Assembly: GCF_900091625.1 (NCBI RefSeq)
Contig: NZ_FMIC01000002.1
Location: 4,960,001 to 5,024,000 of the forward strand
DNA from: Micromonospora peucetia
GTDB taxonomy: Bacteria; Actinomycetota; Actinomycetes; Mycobacteriales; Micromonosporaceae
Direction of reading: 5' to 3'
DNA: 64,000 bases
The notes beneath the pieces were generated by a model. That model saw nothing but the letters and a program-made list of their open reading frames with translations. It ran no database searches and was not told the DNA's origin. Shown here one piece after another: positions 1-8,494 of the stretch. Numbering within the stretch: the first letter of the stretch is position 1; every line of letters starts with the position of its first letter. A program made the translations under genes and the position numbers.

Positions 1-455
1 GCGACAGTTGCCGACACCTCCGGCCTGGTGCTCGCCGCCAGCATCGACAGGTAGGTCAGATACCGCTGCGGGTCGCGGACGGCGCCGGTCGGCCGTAGGT
101 GGGCGGGGACCGACCGGGGTGAGCGCAGCGCGCCCAGCCCGTACCGCACCGCGTCATCCCGGGAGAGCTTGCCCCGGTGGTAGGCCGAGAGAATCCGTTC
201 GTCGGGTCCGAAGTCGGGCGGGGTGGCCGCCTTGTCGGCGGCGGTGCCGGGCGGCGCCTCCTTGAACGGCTTGGGCCGCGGGACAGGCGGCGTGGTCACT
301 TGCGGCTCGGGCGGGTGCGGTGGCGCGGCGGTGCCGATGGTGCGATCGGCGGCCGGGGCGGCCCGTGGATCGGGGGCCGCCTGTGCGCTGCCGCCGGTCA
401 ACACGGCCGCGGCCAGCACGATCGTCGTGCTGACCAGGGCCAGGGTGTTCCTCAT
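1..455 (-). CDS. secreted protein of unknown function, 3' end beyond window
   Basis: Only the first 151 codons lie in the window. The start is the ATG at 455, preceded by GGAGTG at a good distance. The N-terminus is a typical Sec signal peptide: a short basic start, a hydrophobic core rich in L, V and A, and a probable cleavage after A-Q-A near residue 26. A Pro/Ala-rich stretch of about 60 residues follows, then a more folded-looking segment (DERILSAYHRGKLSRDDAVR) with alternating charge. I do not recognise the family. Exported location is well supported; function is unknown. Confidence 0.6.
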   Translation of the reverse strand, partial: MRNTLALVSTTIVLAAAVLTGGSAQAAPDPRAAPAADRTIGTAAPPHPPEPQVTTPPVPRPKPFKEAPPGTAADKAATPPDFGPDERILSAYHRGKLSRDDAVRYGLGALRSPRSVPAHLRPTGAVRDPQRYLTYLSMLAASTRPEVSATV

Positions 456-539
456 TGCTCACTCCAAATTAGACAACATCGGGCGTGTCCGACCAGCTCA
501 CGAGCCCGATCCACGACGGGCGCGGTTCGGGCCTGCCGG

Positions 540-863
540 CTACGTCGCGAGAATACTGATGCCGATCATGCGCGCGCCGGTCTCGGTGCGCGGGCGGTGC
601 GCGGTGCCCGGAGCGAACACCACGTAGCTGCCCGGCCCCAGACGGTGGCCCCGATCGATGAACTCGCCCGAGACGACGTAGTAGCGCTCCTCGCCCTCGT
701 GCACGTCGACCTCCGGCCACTCCGTTCCCGGGGCGAAGTCGTACATCCAGCCGCGGGCCCGCTCGGTCGCCGGCAGGCGCCGCCGGACGATGCCGGGAAA
801 AACCTCGACGGGTTCCACCTCATCGACCTGCAGGATCTGCACATCATCGGATTCGTGCGTCAT
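540..863 (-). CDS. cupin-domain protein (ChrR-like)
   Basis: A 107-residue protein beginning MTHESDDVQ. The single domain is a small cupin of the ChrR-type anti-sigma/cupin_7 kind, with the typical runs WPEVDVHEGEERYYVVSGEF and GPGSYVVFAPGTAHRPR supplying candidate metal ligands (H, E, and a later H). No anti-sigma N-terminal domain is present, so it is probably a free-standing small-molecule-binding or metal cupin. It starts about 70 bp from, and is transcribed away from, the AraC-type regulator, so a shared control region is likely. The start is uncertain because no clear ribosome site precedes ATG 863. An upstream in-frame ATG at 926 would nearly reach the neighbouring gene's start. Confidence 0.75.
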   Translation of the reverse strand: MTHESDDVQILQVDEVEPVEVFPGIVRRRLPATERARGWMYDFAPGTEWPEVDVHEGEERYYVVSGEFIDRGHRLGPGSYVVFAPGTAHRPRTETGARMIGISILAT

Positions 864-933
864 GCGGTCATGATCGTCGTGCCGCCCCGCACCGGCCAGT
901 GTCTGGAATGACGTTGCCAGGTACATTCCTGCC

Positions 934-1893
934 ATGACCATTCACCGGGTGGTCGCCCTCGTCCTGCCGCCGCAGTCCACGTTCGAACTCGCCTGTGCCG
1001 CCGAGGTGTTCGGCGTGCGGCGCCCAGGTCTGCCAGTCAGCTACAGCTTCGACGTGTGTGCCGAGCACCCGGGCGCCGTATCCACCCTGGCGGGATACGA
1101 CATGGCGGTCACCAGCGGGCTGCGCGCGCTCGAGACCGCGGACACGGTGGTGCTCCCTGGCTGGCAACGCCGCGAGCAGCCCGCCCCGCCCGCCGTGATC
1201 GACGCGCTGCGACGTGCCCACAGTCGCGGCGCCCGCATCGTCGCCATCTGCTCCGGGGCCTTCCTGCTCGCCCACACCGGGCTGCTCGATCAGCGCAGGG
1301 CGACCACCCACTGGCGGATGGCCGCCGAGTTCGCCGCCCGCTTTCCCGGCGTGCGCGTCGAAGCCGACACCCTGTACATCGACCTCGGCGACGTCGCGAC
1401 CAGCGCAGGCACCGCCGCCGGGATCGACCTGTGCCTGCACCTGGTCCGCAGCGACCACGGCGCCGCCCACGCCACCCAGATCGCCCGGCACATGGTCATG
1501 CCGCCGCATCGCGAGGGCGGGCAGCAGCAGTACGCGGCCACGCCCCCGACCGCGCGTACCCCGGTGTCCCTGGCCCCTGTCCTGGACTGGGCCGCGGAGC
1601 GACTGCACGAGCCGCTCACCGTCAACGACCTCGCCGTACGGGCCAACCTGTCCCCGCGCACCCTGGCCCGCAGGTTCACCGCGCAACTGGGCGTCAGCCC
1701 AGGGCAGTGGCTGCTCCAGCGACGCATCATGGCCGCGCGAGCCCTGTTGGAGGAGACCGACCTGCCGGTCGAGACGATCGCGACCAGAGTCGGCCTGTCC
1801 ACCGCCACCAACCTGCGCCGCCGTTTCCGCAGCACGGTGCACACCACACCGGCCGCCTACCGCCGCTCCTTCGGCCGCGGCACGAGCCCGTAG
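934..1893 (+). CDS. GlxA-type AraC family transcriptional regulator
   Basis: 319 residues. The N-terminal half (about 1-190) is a DJ-1/PfpI-like class I amidotransferase fold with the nucleophile-elbow region AICSGAFLLAHTGLLDQR and the typical ATTHW strand. The C-terminal half (about 215-310) is an AraC double helix-turn-helix, with LSPRTLARRFTAQLGVSP as the first recognition unit. This architecture is usual for GlxA/FtrA regulators; the amidotransferase-like domain normally senses a ligand rather than catalysing. The gene is divergent from the cupin gene, which is the most likely target. ATG 934 gives the normal family N-terminus (MTIHRVVALVLP). Confidence 0.9.
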   Translation: MTIHRVVALVLPPQSTFELACAAEVFGVRRPGLPVSYSFDVCAEHPGAVSTLAGYDMAVTSGLRALETADTVVLPGWQRREQPAPPAVIDALRRAHSRGARIVAICSGAFLLAHTGLLDQRRATTHWRMAAEFAARFPGVRVEADTLYIDLGDVATSAGTAAGIDLCLHLVRSDHGAAHATQIARHMVMPPHREGGQQQYAATPPTARTPVSLAPVLDWAAERLHEPLTVNDLAVRANLSPRTLARRFTAQLGVSPGQWLLQRRIMAARALLEETDLPVETIATRVGLSTATNLRRRFRSTVHTTPAAYRRSFGRGTSP

Positions 1894-1999
1894 ACCGCAA
1901 GGCGGCCGGATGTCGATGCGTTTGGGGTACGTGTGTCCAGCGGGTGCGTGGCATCGGGCACCACCCGTGTGAGTGGTCATCGTCAGGTAGGTTGCCCAC

Positions 2000-2905
2000 G
2001 TGGATCCCTGCCTGCGGTTGGCCTTGCTTGAGTCAGACTTTCTGAACGATGCGGTCGCCGAGATACGCGAACGTCCGGTCGATGAGCTCAAGGCCCGTTA
2101 TGCCGAGGTGCTCACGCTGGAGGTCTCGGCCGACGCCGATCGGGCCTGTTGGACCGATGAGGCCGACCTTTGGGACGCGCTGCCGGACGGCGTCGACGGC
2201 ACGATCCGGTCGCTGGCCGGCATCGAAGGCTTCCTGGGGCTGCGCAACCTGTACCTGCGCGAGTCCGAGGTCGGTGACCTCGGACCGCTCACCGCGCTGC
2301 CTGAGCTGGAGCTGCTGTGGCTCGGTGTGCCGCCGGACGTGGACCTGGCCCCGCTGCTGGTGTGTGATCGGCTCAAGCGGGTGCGCATCGGCTGTGCGGG
2401 CGTGCTGCACCCAGCGGGCCACGAGGTGCTCGCAGCGCTGGCTGGGCGTGGTGTCCAGGTGGACAATTTCCTGCCCGACCCGGTCGAGGCGGCGGCGCCG
2501 TTCGGTGATCCGATCCTGAAGTTGGCGGTGCTCGACAGGCTGCTGCACTCGGTCGAGCTGCCGCCGACGTACTTCTTCGACGCGTTCGAGTTCGACGAGG
2601 GCAACCTGGCCCGGCTGATGGCGGTCGCGATACCCCAGGCGGAGCTCGACACCGTCGAGTCCCTCAGCTGGATCGGTGGTGGGCACGACACGGCGCACAT
2701 GGTGTGGGAGCAGTGGGACGGCGAGTCCGACGAGTTCTGCATCCGGTCGCTGGCGGGCGTGGAGGCGCTGCGCAACCTGCGCGATCTGAAAGTCACCCCG
2801 CTCGCCCTGCTGCCTGAGCACCAGATCGCGCAATTGCGGGCGCGTGGCGTCACGGTCAGCGAGTTGGACGAAGCAGCGAGTCGCACACGCCCGCCGACGC
2901 TTTAG
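2000..2905 (+). CDS. DUF6892-like protein with two internal repeats
   Basis: 301 residues from GTG 2000. The protein is built from two related halves. DPCLRLALLESDF (residue 2) and DPILKLAVLDRLL (near 170) open the halves, and IRSLAGIEGFLGLRNLYL and IRSLAGVEALRNLRDLKV close their leucine-rich parts. The second half contains the WEQWDGESDEFCIRSL block that I associate with DUF6892 proteins, often polymorphic-toxin-immunity-like or SMI1-neighbour proteins. It is cytoplasmic, has no signal peptide and shows no catalytic motif. Family assignment is by resemblance only, and the function is unknown. It stands alone between a regulator and a convergent oxidoreductase gene. Confidence 0.75.
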   Translation: MDPCLRLALLESDFLNDAVAEIRERPVDELKARYAEVLTLEVSADADRACWTDEADLWDALPDGVDGTIRSLAGIEGFLGLRNLYLRESEVGDLGPLTALPELELLWLGVPPDVDLAPLLVCDRLKRVRIGCAGVLHPAGHEVLAALAGRGVQVDNFLPDPVEAAAPFGDPILKLAVLDRLLHSVELPPTYFFDAFEFDEGNLARLMAVAIPQAELDTVESLSWIGGGHDTAHMVWEQWDGESDEFCIRSLAGVEALRNLRDLKVTPLALLPEHQIAQLRARGVTVSELDEAASRTRPPTL

Positions 2906-2962
2906 AGCGTCCCGGCCAGGCGGAGGCGCTGTTTGCCGTGGTTGTGCTTTGCGGTAGGCGGC

Positions 2963-4516
2963 TCAGCCGGGGCGTACCTGGGTCGGCCGTTCGGGCCGGG
3001 CGACGCCGTCGAGGGTCGTGGCGAGCGGGGCGGCGGGCCGGGCTGGCAGGACGGGCGCGTCCCGGCCGGTGCCCCGGTGGCCGTCGCCGTCGTGGCTCGA
3101 CTCCTCGTGGTAGTCCTGTTCCACGTTGACCGACCACACGTCGTGACTGGTGCCGCAGGCGATGTTCTCGGCGGTGAGCATCGCCGTCAGCATCGAGTGG
3201 TCCTGGTTGTTGTAGCGGTGCATGCCGTTGCGGCCCACCGGGTGCACGTTGGGCACCTCGCGCGCCAGCCAGTCCCGGATCACGTCCACGTTGTGCTGGT
3301 AGCGCTCGTCGTAGACCGGGTACGCCTTCGGCATCCGCACCACGTACCCGGCCTCGACCACCCCCGGCCGGACCAGACCGAGCCGCTCCAACTCGGCCGT
3401 CGCGGCGGCGATCAGCCCGGCGTCCGGCGTACGCCAGGTCTCGTCGTCCTCGAACACGAAGTACTCCAGGCCGAGGCAGGTGCGGCCGTCCTTCACCAGG
3501 TGCGGCGACCAGGAGCCGAAGTTCTGGATCCGGCCGACCTTCACCGCCGGGTCGTGCACGTAGATCCAGTTGTCCGGGAACGAGAACTCCTCCGGCACCA
3601 CCAGCGCGACGGTCAGGAAGTCCCGGTACCGCAGGTCGGCTGCGGCGGCCAGCACCTCCGGCGGGGCCGCCGGACGCAGCGCGGCGACCAGCTCGGAGAT
3701 CGGCATCGAGGAGACGACGTGCGCCGCCGGCTCGGTGCGCTGCCCGCCGGCCCCGTTGACGGTGACGGCGACGGCTCTGCGGCGCTCCGGGTCCCGGTGC
3801 ACGGCGGTCACCCAGGTGCCGGTGTCCACCCGGCCGCCGCGTCGGCGCACCTCCTCGGTGCAGCGTTCCCACATCATGCCCGGGCCGAACTTCGGGTACT
3901 GGAACTCCTCGATCAGGCTGGTGACGTCCGTGCGGTTGCGCCGGGGCAGCACCGCGTTGCGGACCGCCTTGGCCAGCGACAGGTTCTTGATCCGCTGCGC
4001 GGCCCAGTCGGCCTGCAAGCGGTCGGCCGGCATCCCCCAGACCTTCTCCGTGTACGTCTTGAAGAACATCGAGTACAGCCGCCAGCCGAACCGGGCCGAG
4101 ACCCAACCCTCGAAGTGCGACTGGTCCTTCGGCGGGCGCAGCCGGGCCCGCGCGTACGAGCCCATGCACAGCACGGCCTCCCGCAGGCCGAGGTTGCGTA
4201 GGGCGTTCGTCGCGCTCAGCGGGTAGTCGAACAGGGCGCCCCGGTAGTAGATCCGGCTCATCCGGGGCCGCAGCAGGAAGTCCTCGTCGGGCAGGATCTC
4301 GTGCCAGAACTTCTCGACCCGGGCCACCTTCGTGAAGAACCGGTGCCCGCCGATGTCGAAGCGCCACCCGTCCCGCTCGACGGTGCGGCTGATCCCGCCC
4401 ACCACCTCGTCGGCCTCGAACACCCGGACCGGGCTGTCCCGCCGGAGCAGCTCGTACGCCGCCGTCAGGCCTGCCGGCCCAGCGCCGATGACCACCGTGC
4501 CGCGTTCTTCGCCCAT
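2963..4516 (-). CDS. FAD-dependent oxidoreductase (UDP-galactopyranose mutase/protoporphyrinogen-oxidase-like)
   Basis: 517 residues from ATG 4516, chosen because it places the Rossmann dinucleotide motif [17 protein letters not shown] at the N-terminus as in the family; an upstream extension lacks homology-like sequence. [13 protein letters not shown] and [12 protein letters not shown] are the second FAD/flavin amine-oxidase signatures. The C-terminal [16 protein letters not shown] region is the last FAD contact seen in this group. The final 45 residues (after [10 protein letters not shown]) are low complexity and look disordered. Related actinobacterial proteins are annotated as NAD(P)/FAD-dependent or UDP-galactopyranose mutase-like enzymes and often lie near envelope glycosylation genes. 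Here a membrane mannosyltransferase gene is divergent from it. The substrate is not deducible. Confidence 0.85.
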   Translation of the reverse strand: MGEERGTVVIGAGPAGLTAAYELLRRDSPVRVFEADEVVGGISRTVERDGWRFDIGGHRFFTKVARVEKFWHEILPDEDFLLRPRMSRIYYRGALFDYPLSATNALRNLGLREAVLCMGSYARARLRPPKDQSHFEGWVSARFGWRLYSMFFKTYTEKVWGMPADRLQADWAAQRIKNLSLAKAVRNAVLPRRNRTDVTSLIEEFQYPKFGPGMMWERCTEEVRRRGGRVDTGTWVTAVHRDPERRRAVAVTVNGAGGQRTEPAAHVVSSMPISELVAALRPAAPPEVLAAAADLRYRDFLTVALVVPEEFSFPDNWIYVHDPAVKVGRIQNFGSWSPHLVKDGRTCLGLEYFVFEDDETWRTPDAGLIAAATAELERLGLVRPGVVEAGYVVRMPKAYPVYDERYQHNVDVIRDWLAREVPNVHPVGRNGMHRYNNQDHSMLTAMLTAENIACGTSHDVWSVNVEQDYHEESSHDGDGHRGTGRDAPVLPARPAAPLATTLDGVARPERPTQVRPG

Positions 4517-4737
4517 GCCCGTTCGCCCCCTGCTTCCGTCTCCCGGAGGCGGCCCGCTTACCCGGCATCGACCCGAACTCACCCCCGATGCCCGTCCGGG
4601 CCCGGGACGGCCCGACGAGGTGGACCGCCCGCCACGCGCCCGGCACCCGGTTCCTCCGCGCGGAGTCACATCGACGTGTCAACGGCCCCGGAACGGGGAT
4701 ATGGCACCGTTCGGGCGGCCGGAGCGGGAGACGCGTG

Positions 4738-5991
4738 ATGGACAGAGGGCGGGCCGCCACGGATCGGCGGCGGCGCGCGGTGCCCGCCCGGCTGACCGGG
4801 CGCGGCCACGACCTGCGGCGCGCGGCGTCGCGGGTCGCCGGCCGGGTGCCGACGCCGTGGCTGTTCGTCCTGGCCGTCTTCTTCGGTACGAAGATCGTGC
4901 TCAGCGCCGTCGGGGTGCTGACGCTGAGCGCCTTCGACGACGTGCCGTGGGCGCCGCCGCCGGACGAGACGATGATGCGCGAGCAGCAGCGGGCGATTTC
5001 CGGGCACCGCGCGGTCGCGCTCTGGTTCGCCTGGGATTCCTTCCTCTACGACCACCTGGCCCGGCTCCCACTCGACCAACCGTGGCCCGACTTCGGTTTT
5101 CCCCTGCTCTATCCGTTTCTGGCCCGTCCGTTGGCCCCGCTGCTGGGCGGGGACACGGCGCTGGCGTTGCTGCTCGTCTCCAACGTCGCGTTCCTGCTGA
5201 TGCTCTACTACGCCCATCAGTTGGGCGAGCGACTGCTCGGCGACGACGCCTCCGCCCGCCGGTTCGTCCGCTACCTGGTGCTGCTGCCGGCCGGGTTCCT
5301 GTTCCAGGCGGCGCTGACCGAGTCGTTGTTCCTCTGTCTCGCGCTGGCCACCTTTCATTACGCCGAGCGGCGGCGCTGGCTGCTTGTCGGTGTCGTCGGC
5401 TTCTTCCTGGCGATGAGTCGCTCGGTCGGGTTCTTCGTCGTGTTGCCGCTGGCCCTGGTGCTGCTGCGGCAGCACGGCTACCGGCTGGGCCCGCGTTCCT
5501 GGTGGGCGTACCTGCGCGTCGGCTGGCCGCTGGCGTTGGTGCCCGCCGGCTGGCTGACCTTCATGGCGTTCTGTCGATGGCAGAGCGGCGACTGGTTCGC
5601 CTACAAGCACGCCCAGGAGGAAGGCTGGGACATCAGCGTGCAGAACCCGCTGGCGGTGCTGTGGAACGGCCTGACCGACACCCCGCCCCGCGACGCCCTA
5701 CGGGTGTGGTTCGCCGTGGTGGTGCTGGTGGTCCTGGTCGTGGGCGCCCGCCAGCTCGGGCTGCCCTATCTCGTGTACGGGCTGACCATGGTCCTGGTGC
5801 CGCTGTCGATGGGCCCGCCGGTGTACAAGAGCCTGCTGCGATACCTGCTCGCCGTCTTCCCGGTCGGCCTGGTGCTGGCCCGCTGGGCCCGGAACGCGGG
5901 CGCCGACGCCTGGCTGACCGCGGCCCTGGCCCTGCTCCAGGGCGCGCTCTTCGTCACCTGGCTGGCCTACTGGACCCACTTCATCATCTGA
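4738..5991 (+). CDS. PIG-V-like polytopic mannosyltransferase
   Basis: 417 residues from ATG 4738, which follows GGAGCGGGAG. The protein is almost entirely membrane segments (about ten, beginning TPWLFVLAVFFGTKIVLSAV). It has a luminal/extracytoplasmic loop after TM1 carrying FAWDSFLYDHLAR, the position where PIG-V and GT-C enzymes carry their conserved W-D motif, followed by the family-typical YPFLARPLAPLLGG. PIG-V family proteins transfer mannose from a polyprenyl-phosphate donor. In actinobacteria the acceptor is usually a lipoglycan or glycoprotein, here unknown. The gene is divergent from the FAD oxidoreductase and its end overlaps the convergent LacI gene by 8 bp. Confidence 0.85.
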   Translation: MDRGRAATDRRRRAVPARLTGRGHDLRRAASRVAGRVPTPWLFVLAVFFGTKIVLSAVGVLTLSAFDDVPWAPPPDETMMREQQRAISGHRAVALWFAWDSFLYDHLARLPLDQPWPDFGFPLLYPFLARPLAPLLGGDTALALLLVSNVAFLLMLYYAHQLGERLLGDDASARRFVRYLVLLPAGFLFQAALTESLFLCLALATFHYAERRRWLLVGVVGFFLAMSRSVGFFVVLPLALVLLRQHGYRLGPRSWWAYLRVGWPLALVPAGWLTFMAFCRWQSGDWFAYKHAQEEGWDISVQNPLAVLWNGLTDTPPRDALRVWFAVVVLVVLVVGARQLGLPYLVYGLTMVLVPLSMGPPVYKSLLRYLLAVFPVGLVLARWARNAGADAWLTAALALLQGALFVTWLAYWTHFII

Positions 5992-7045
5992 CCCGCGCCC
6001 CAGGTGTCGGGCGGGGGCGGGTCGGGGTGACCTCGGGGGCCGGGCCGGTGCTGTCGCGGCGGACCACCTCGGCGGGCAGGATCTCGACGCGGGGCGCCGC
6101 CGCCCCCGGGTCGAGTGCCAGCGACATCGCGCGGGCCCCCATCTCGACCAGGGGCAGCCGGACGGTGGTCAGCGCGGGGGTGACGTCCCGGGCGATCGGC
6201 ATGTCGTCGAAGCCGATGACCGACATCTGCCGGGGCACCGCCACCGACCGGGAGCGCAGCAGCGCCAGCGCGCCGATCGCCATCGAGTCGTTGAGCGCGA
6301 CGATGGCGGTCAGCTCGGGATCGGCGTCGAGCAGGGCGGCGGTGGCGGCGACGCCGCCGTCGCGGTCGAACTCGGCGTGCCGGACGCGGTGCTCGGGCAG
6401 GCTCAGCCCGTGCGCGGCGAGGGACTCCCGCAGCCCGGTGAGCCGGTCGGTGGTGGTGGTGAGCACCGCCGGCCCGGCCACCACCCCGATCGCCCGGTGG
6501 CCGAGCTCGTAAAGCTCCGCGCCGATCAGCCGGCCACCGGCGCGGTTGTCCGGCATCACCGCGTCGCCGGAGTGCTCGTGCCGGCCGATGACCGCGACCC
6601 GTCCGCCGGTCGCCTCGTATGCGGCGAGCTTCTCGTTGAGCAGGCGGGTGAAGGTGGCGTCGTGGTAGCCCGAGCCGGCCAGGATGATCGCGGCGACCTG
6701 CTGGCCACGCAGCAGCTCGACGTACTCCAACTCGCGGTCCGGGTCGCGGTAGCTGTTGCAGATCATCAGCAGCCGGCCCTGGTCGGTGGCGACCCGTTGC
6801 AGGCCCCGGGTGATCTCGGCGAAGTACGGGTCGGAGACGTCGTGCACGATGACGCCCACCGCCACCCGGTGCGAACGGGCCAGTAGTTGGGCGTGCGCGT
6901 TCGGCACGTACTGCAACTCGGCGACGGCGCGCAGCACGCGCTCGCGGAGATCCTCGGTGACGGGCTTGCTGCTGCCGTTGATCACCCGGGAGGCGGTCGC
7001 GGGCGAGACTCCCGCCCGCCGGGCCACGTCGGACAGGGTCGCCAC
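5984..7045 (-). CDS. LacI family transcriptional regulator
   Basis: 353 residues from GTG 7045. The N-terminal HTH VATLSDVARRAGVSPATASR and hinge (residues 1-60, ending NAHAQLLARSH) are classical LacI. The rest is a periplasmic-binding-protein-like effector domain with GFDDMPIARDVTPALTTVRL near the C-terminus. It is divergent from the Gfo/Idh/MocA operon, and the 300-bp intergenic region contains a near-perfect LacI-type operator. It therefore very probably represses that operon and itself until a sugar-derived inducer binds. The inducer is unknown. The 3' end overlaps the convergent mannosyltransferase gene. Confidence 0.92.
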   Translation of the reverse strand: MATLSDVARRAGVSPATASRVINGSSKPVTEDLRERVLRAVAELQYVPNAHAQLLARSHRVAVGVIVHDVSDPYFAEITRGLQRVATDQGRLLMICNSYRDPDRELEYVELLRGQQVAAIILAGSGYHDATFTRLLNEKLAAYEATGGRVAVIGRHEHSGDAVMPDNRAGGRLIGAELYELGHRAIGVVAGPAVLTTTTDRLTGLRESLAAHGLSLPEHRVRHAEFDRDGGVAATAALLDADPELTAIVALNDSMAIGALALLRSRSVAVPRQMSVIGFDDMPIARDVTPALTTVRLPLVEMGARAMSLALDPGAAAPRVEILPAEVVRRDSTGPAPEVTPTRPRPTPGARVR

Positions 7046-7221
7046 TGCCGCCCCCTCGGTCGTTGATCGACGGCCGTGCCCGGGTGCCGGCCACCCGTCA
7101 CCGTACCGTAGCGAAAGCCCTTCTCCGGCCCCGCGCGCGACCACCCGGCCCGGTGGATGGCGCGTGCCGCGCGACGGGCCGGGAGGCCTCTTGCCTGAGG
7201 GGGAGGCGTTCCCTACGCTCC

Positions 7222-7241
7222 TCAGGAAAGCGCTTGCCTGA
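7222..7241. promoter_or_regulatory. LacI-type operator (20-bp dyad)
   Basis: TCAGGAAAGCGCTTGCCTGA is a 20-bp inverted repeat with a single mismatched pair around the core AAGCGCTT, the hallmark centre of LacI/CcpA-type operators. It sits between the divergent LacI gene (start 7045) and dehydrogenase gene (start 7343), about 100 bp upstream of the latter. The sequence is seen directly; binding by the adjacent LacI protein is inferred. Confidence 0.8.
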
Positions 7242-7342
7242 CGTTTTGCCGCCGGGGACCTCCGGGCGGCAGCACAGGCGTGGAACAGGTCGCCGCCCGC
7301 CGCCGTCCCCGGTCGGCGGCGCCCGCGGAGGGAAGGAACACC

Positions 7343-8494
7343 ATGACCCGCAGGTCGATAGGCATCATCGTCAACGGCGTCACCGGCCGGATGGGCTACC
7401 GGCAGCACCTGGTGCGCTCCCTGCTCGCCATCCGCGAGCAGGGCGGCGTGCCCCTGGCCGACGGCACCTCGATCTGGCCCGAGCCGGTCCTGGTCGGGCG
7501 CAGCGAGAGCAAGCTCCGCGAGATCGCCGAGCGGCACGGCCTGACCGACTGGACCACCGACCTGAGCGCCGCGCTGGCCCGCGACGACGTCGAGATCTAC
7601 TTCGACTCCCAGGTCACCCAGCAGCGGGAGAAGGCGATCCGCCGGGCACTGGAGGCCGGCAAGCACATCTACACCGAGAAGCCGCTGGCGGAGGACACCG
7701 AGGGCGCCCTCGACCTGGCCCGGGCGGCGCGCGCCGCCGGCGTGCGTACCGGGGTGGTCCAGGACAAGCTCTTCCTGCCCGGGCTGCGCAAACTCAAGCG
7801 GCTCATCGACGGCGGCTTCTTCGGCCGGATCCTGTCGGTGCGTGGGGAGTTCGGCTACTGGGTCTTCGAGGGCGACTGGCAGCCGGCCCAGCGCCCGTCC
7901 TGGAACTACCGCAGCGAGGACGGCGGCGGCATCGTCGTGGACATGTTCCCGCACTGGCAGTACGTGCTTCAGGAGCTCTTCGGCCGGGTGCGTACGGTCT
8001 CCTGCCTCACCGCCATGCACGTGCCGCAGCGGGTCGACGAGGCGGGCCGCAGCTACCCGGCGACCGCCGACGACGCCGCGTACGGCATCTTCGAGCTCGA
8101 CGGCGGCGTGGTCGCGCAGCTCAACTCCTCGTGGTGCGTCCGGGTGCACCGCGACGAGCTGGTCGAGTTCCAGGTCGACGGCACCGAGGGCAGCGCCGTG
8201 GCCGGGCTGCGCAGCTGCCGCGTGCAGCACCGCGCGGTCACCCCGAAGCCGGTGTGGAACCCCGACCTGCCGGTCACCGAGCCCTTCCGGTCGCAGTGGA
8301 CGGAGGTGCCGGACAACGAGGAGTTCGACAACGGCTTCAAGGTGCAGTGGGAGGCGTTCCTGCGGCACGTCGTCGCCGACGAGCCGTTCCGGTGGGACTT
8401 CCTGGCCGGCGCACGCGGCGTGCAACTCGCCGAACTGGGCCTGCGTTCCGCGCGTGAGGGCGCCCGGCTGGACATCCCGGAGCTGGAGCTGTGA
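7343..8494 (+). CDS. Gfo/Idh/MocA family sugar dehydrogenase
   Basis: 383 residues from ATG 7343 behind GGAGGGAAGG. The N-terminal Rossmann fold carries IIVNGVTGRMGYRQHL and the family NAD(P) motif HIYTEKPLAEDTEGAL (the conserved EKP). The C-terminal α/β domain contains GGGIVVDMFPHWQYVLQELF with a candidate catalytic histidine. Family members oxidise or reduce a hydroxyl of a sugar, inositol or sugar acid with NAD(P). It is the first gene of a tightly packed operon: its stop overlaps the next start (GTGA). The two following genes (DUF993 aldolase-like and TIM-barrel isomerase) imply a short catabolic pathway for a keto-sugar or cyclitol. Confidence 0.92.
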   Translation: MTRRSIGIIVNGVTGRMGYRQHLVRSLLAIREQGGVPLADGTSIWPEPVLVGRSESKLREIAERHGLTDWTTDLSAALARDDVEIYFDSQVTQQREKAIRRALEAGKHIYTEKPLAEDTEGALDLARAARAAGVRTGVVQDKLFLPGLRKLKRLIDGGFFGRILSVRGEFGYWVFEGDWQPAQRPSWNYRSEDGGGIVVDMFPHWQYVLQELFGRVRTVSCLTAMHVPQRVDEAGRSYPATADDAAYGIFELDGGVVAQLNSSWCVRVHRDELVEFQVDGTEGSAVAGLRSCRVQHRAVTPKPVWNPDLPVTEPFRSQWTEVPDNEEFDNGFKVQWEAFLRHVVADEPFRWDFLAGARGVQLAELGLRSAREGARLDIPELEL

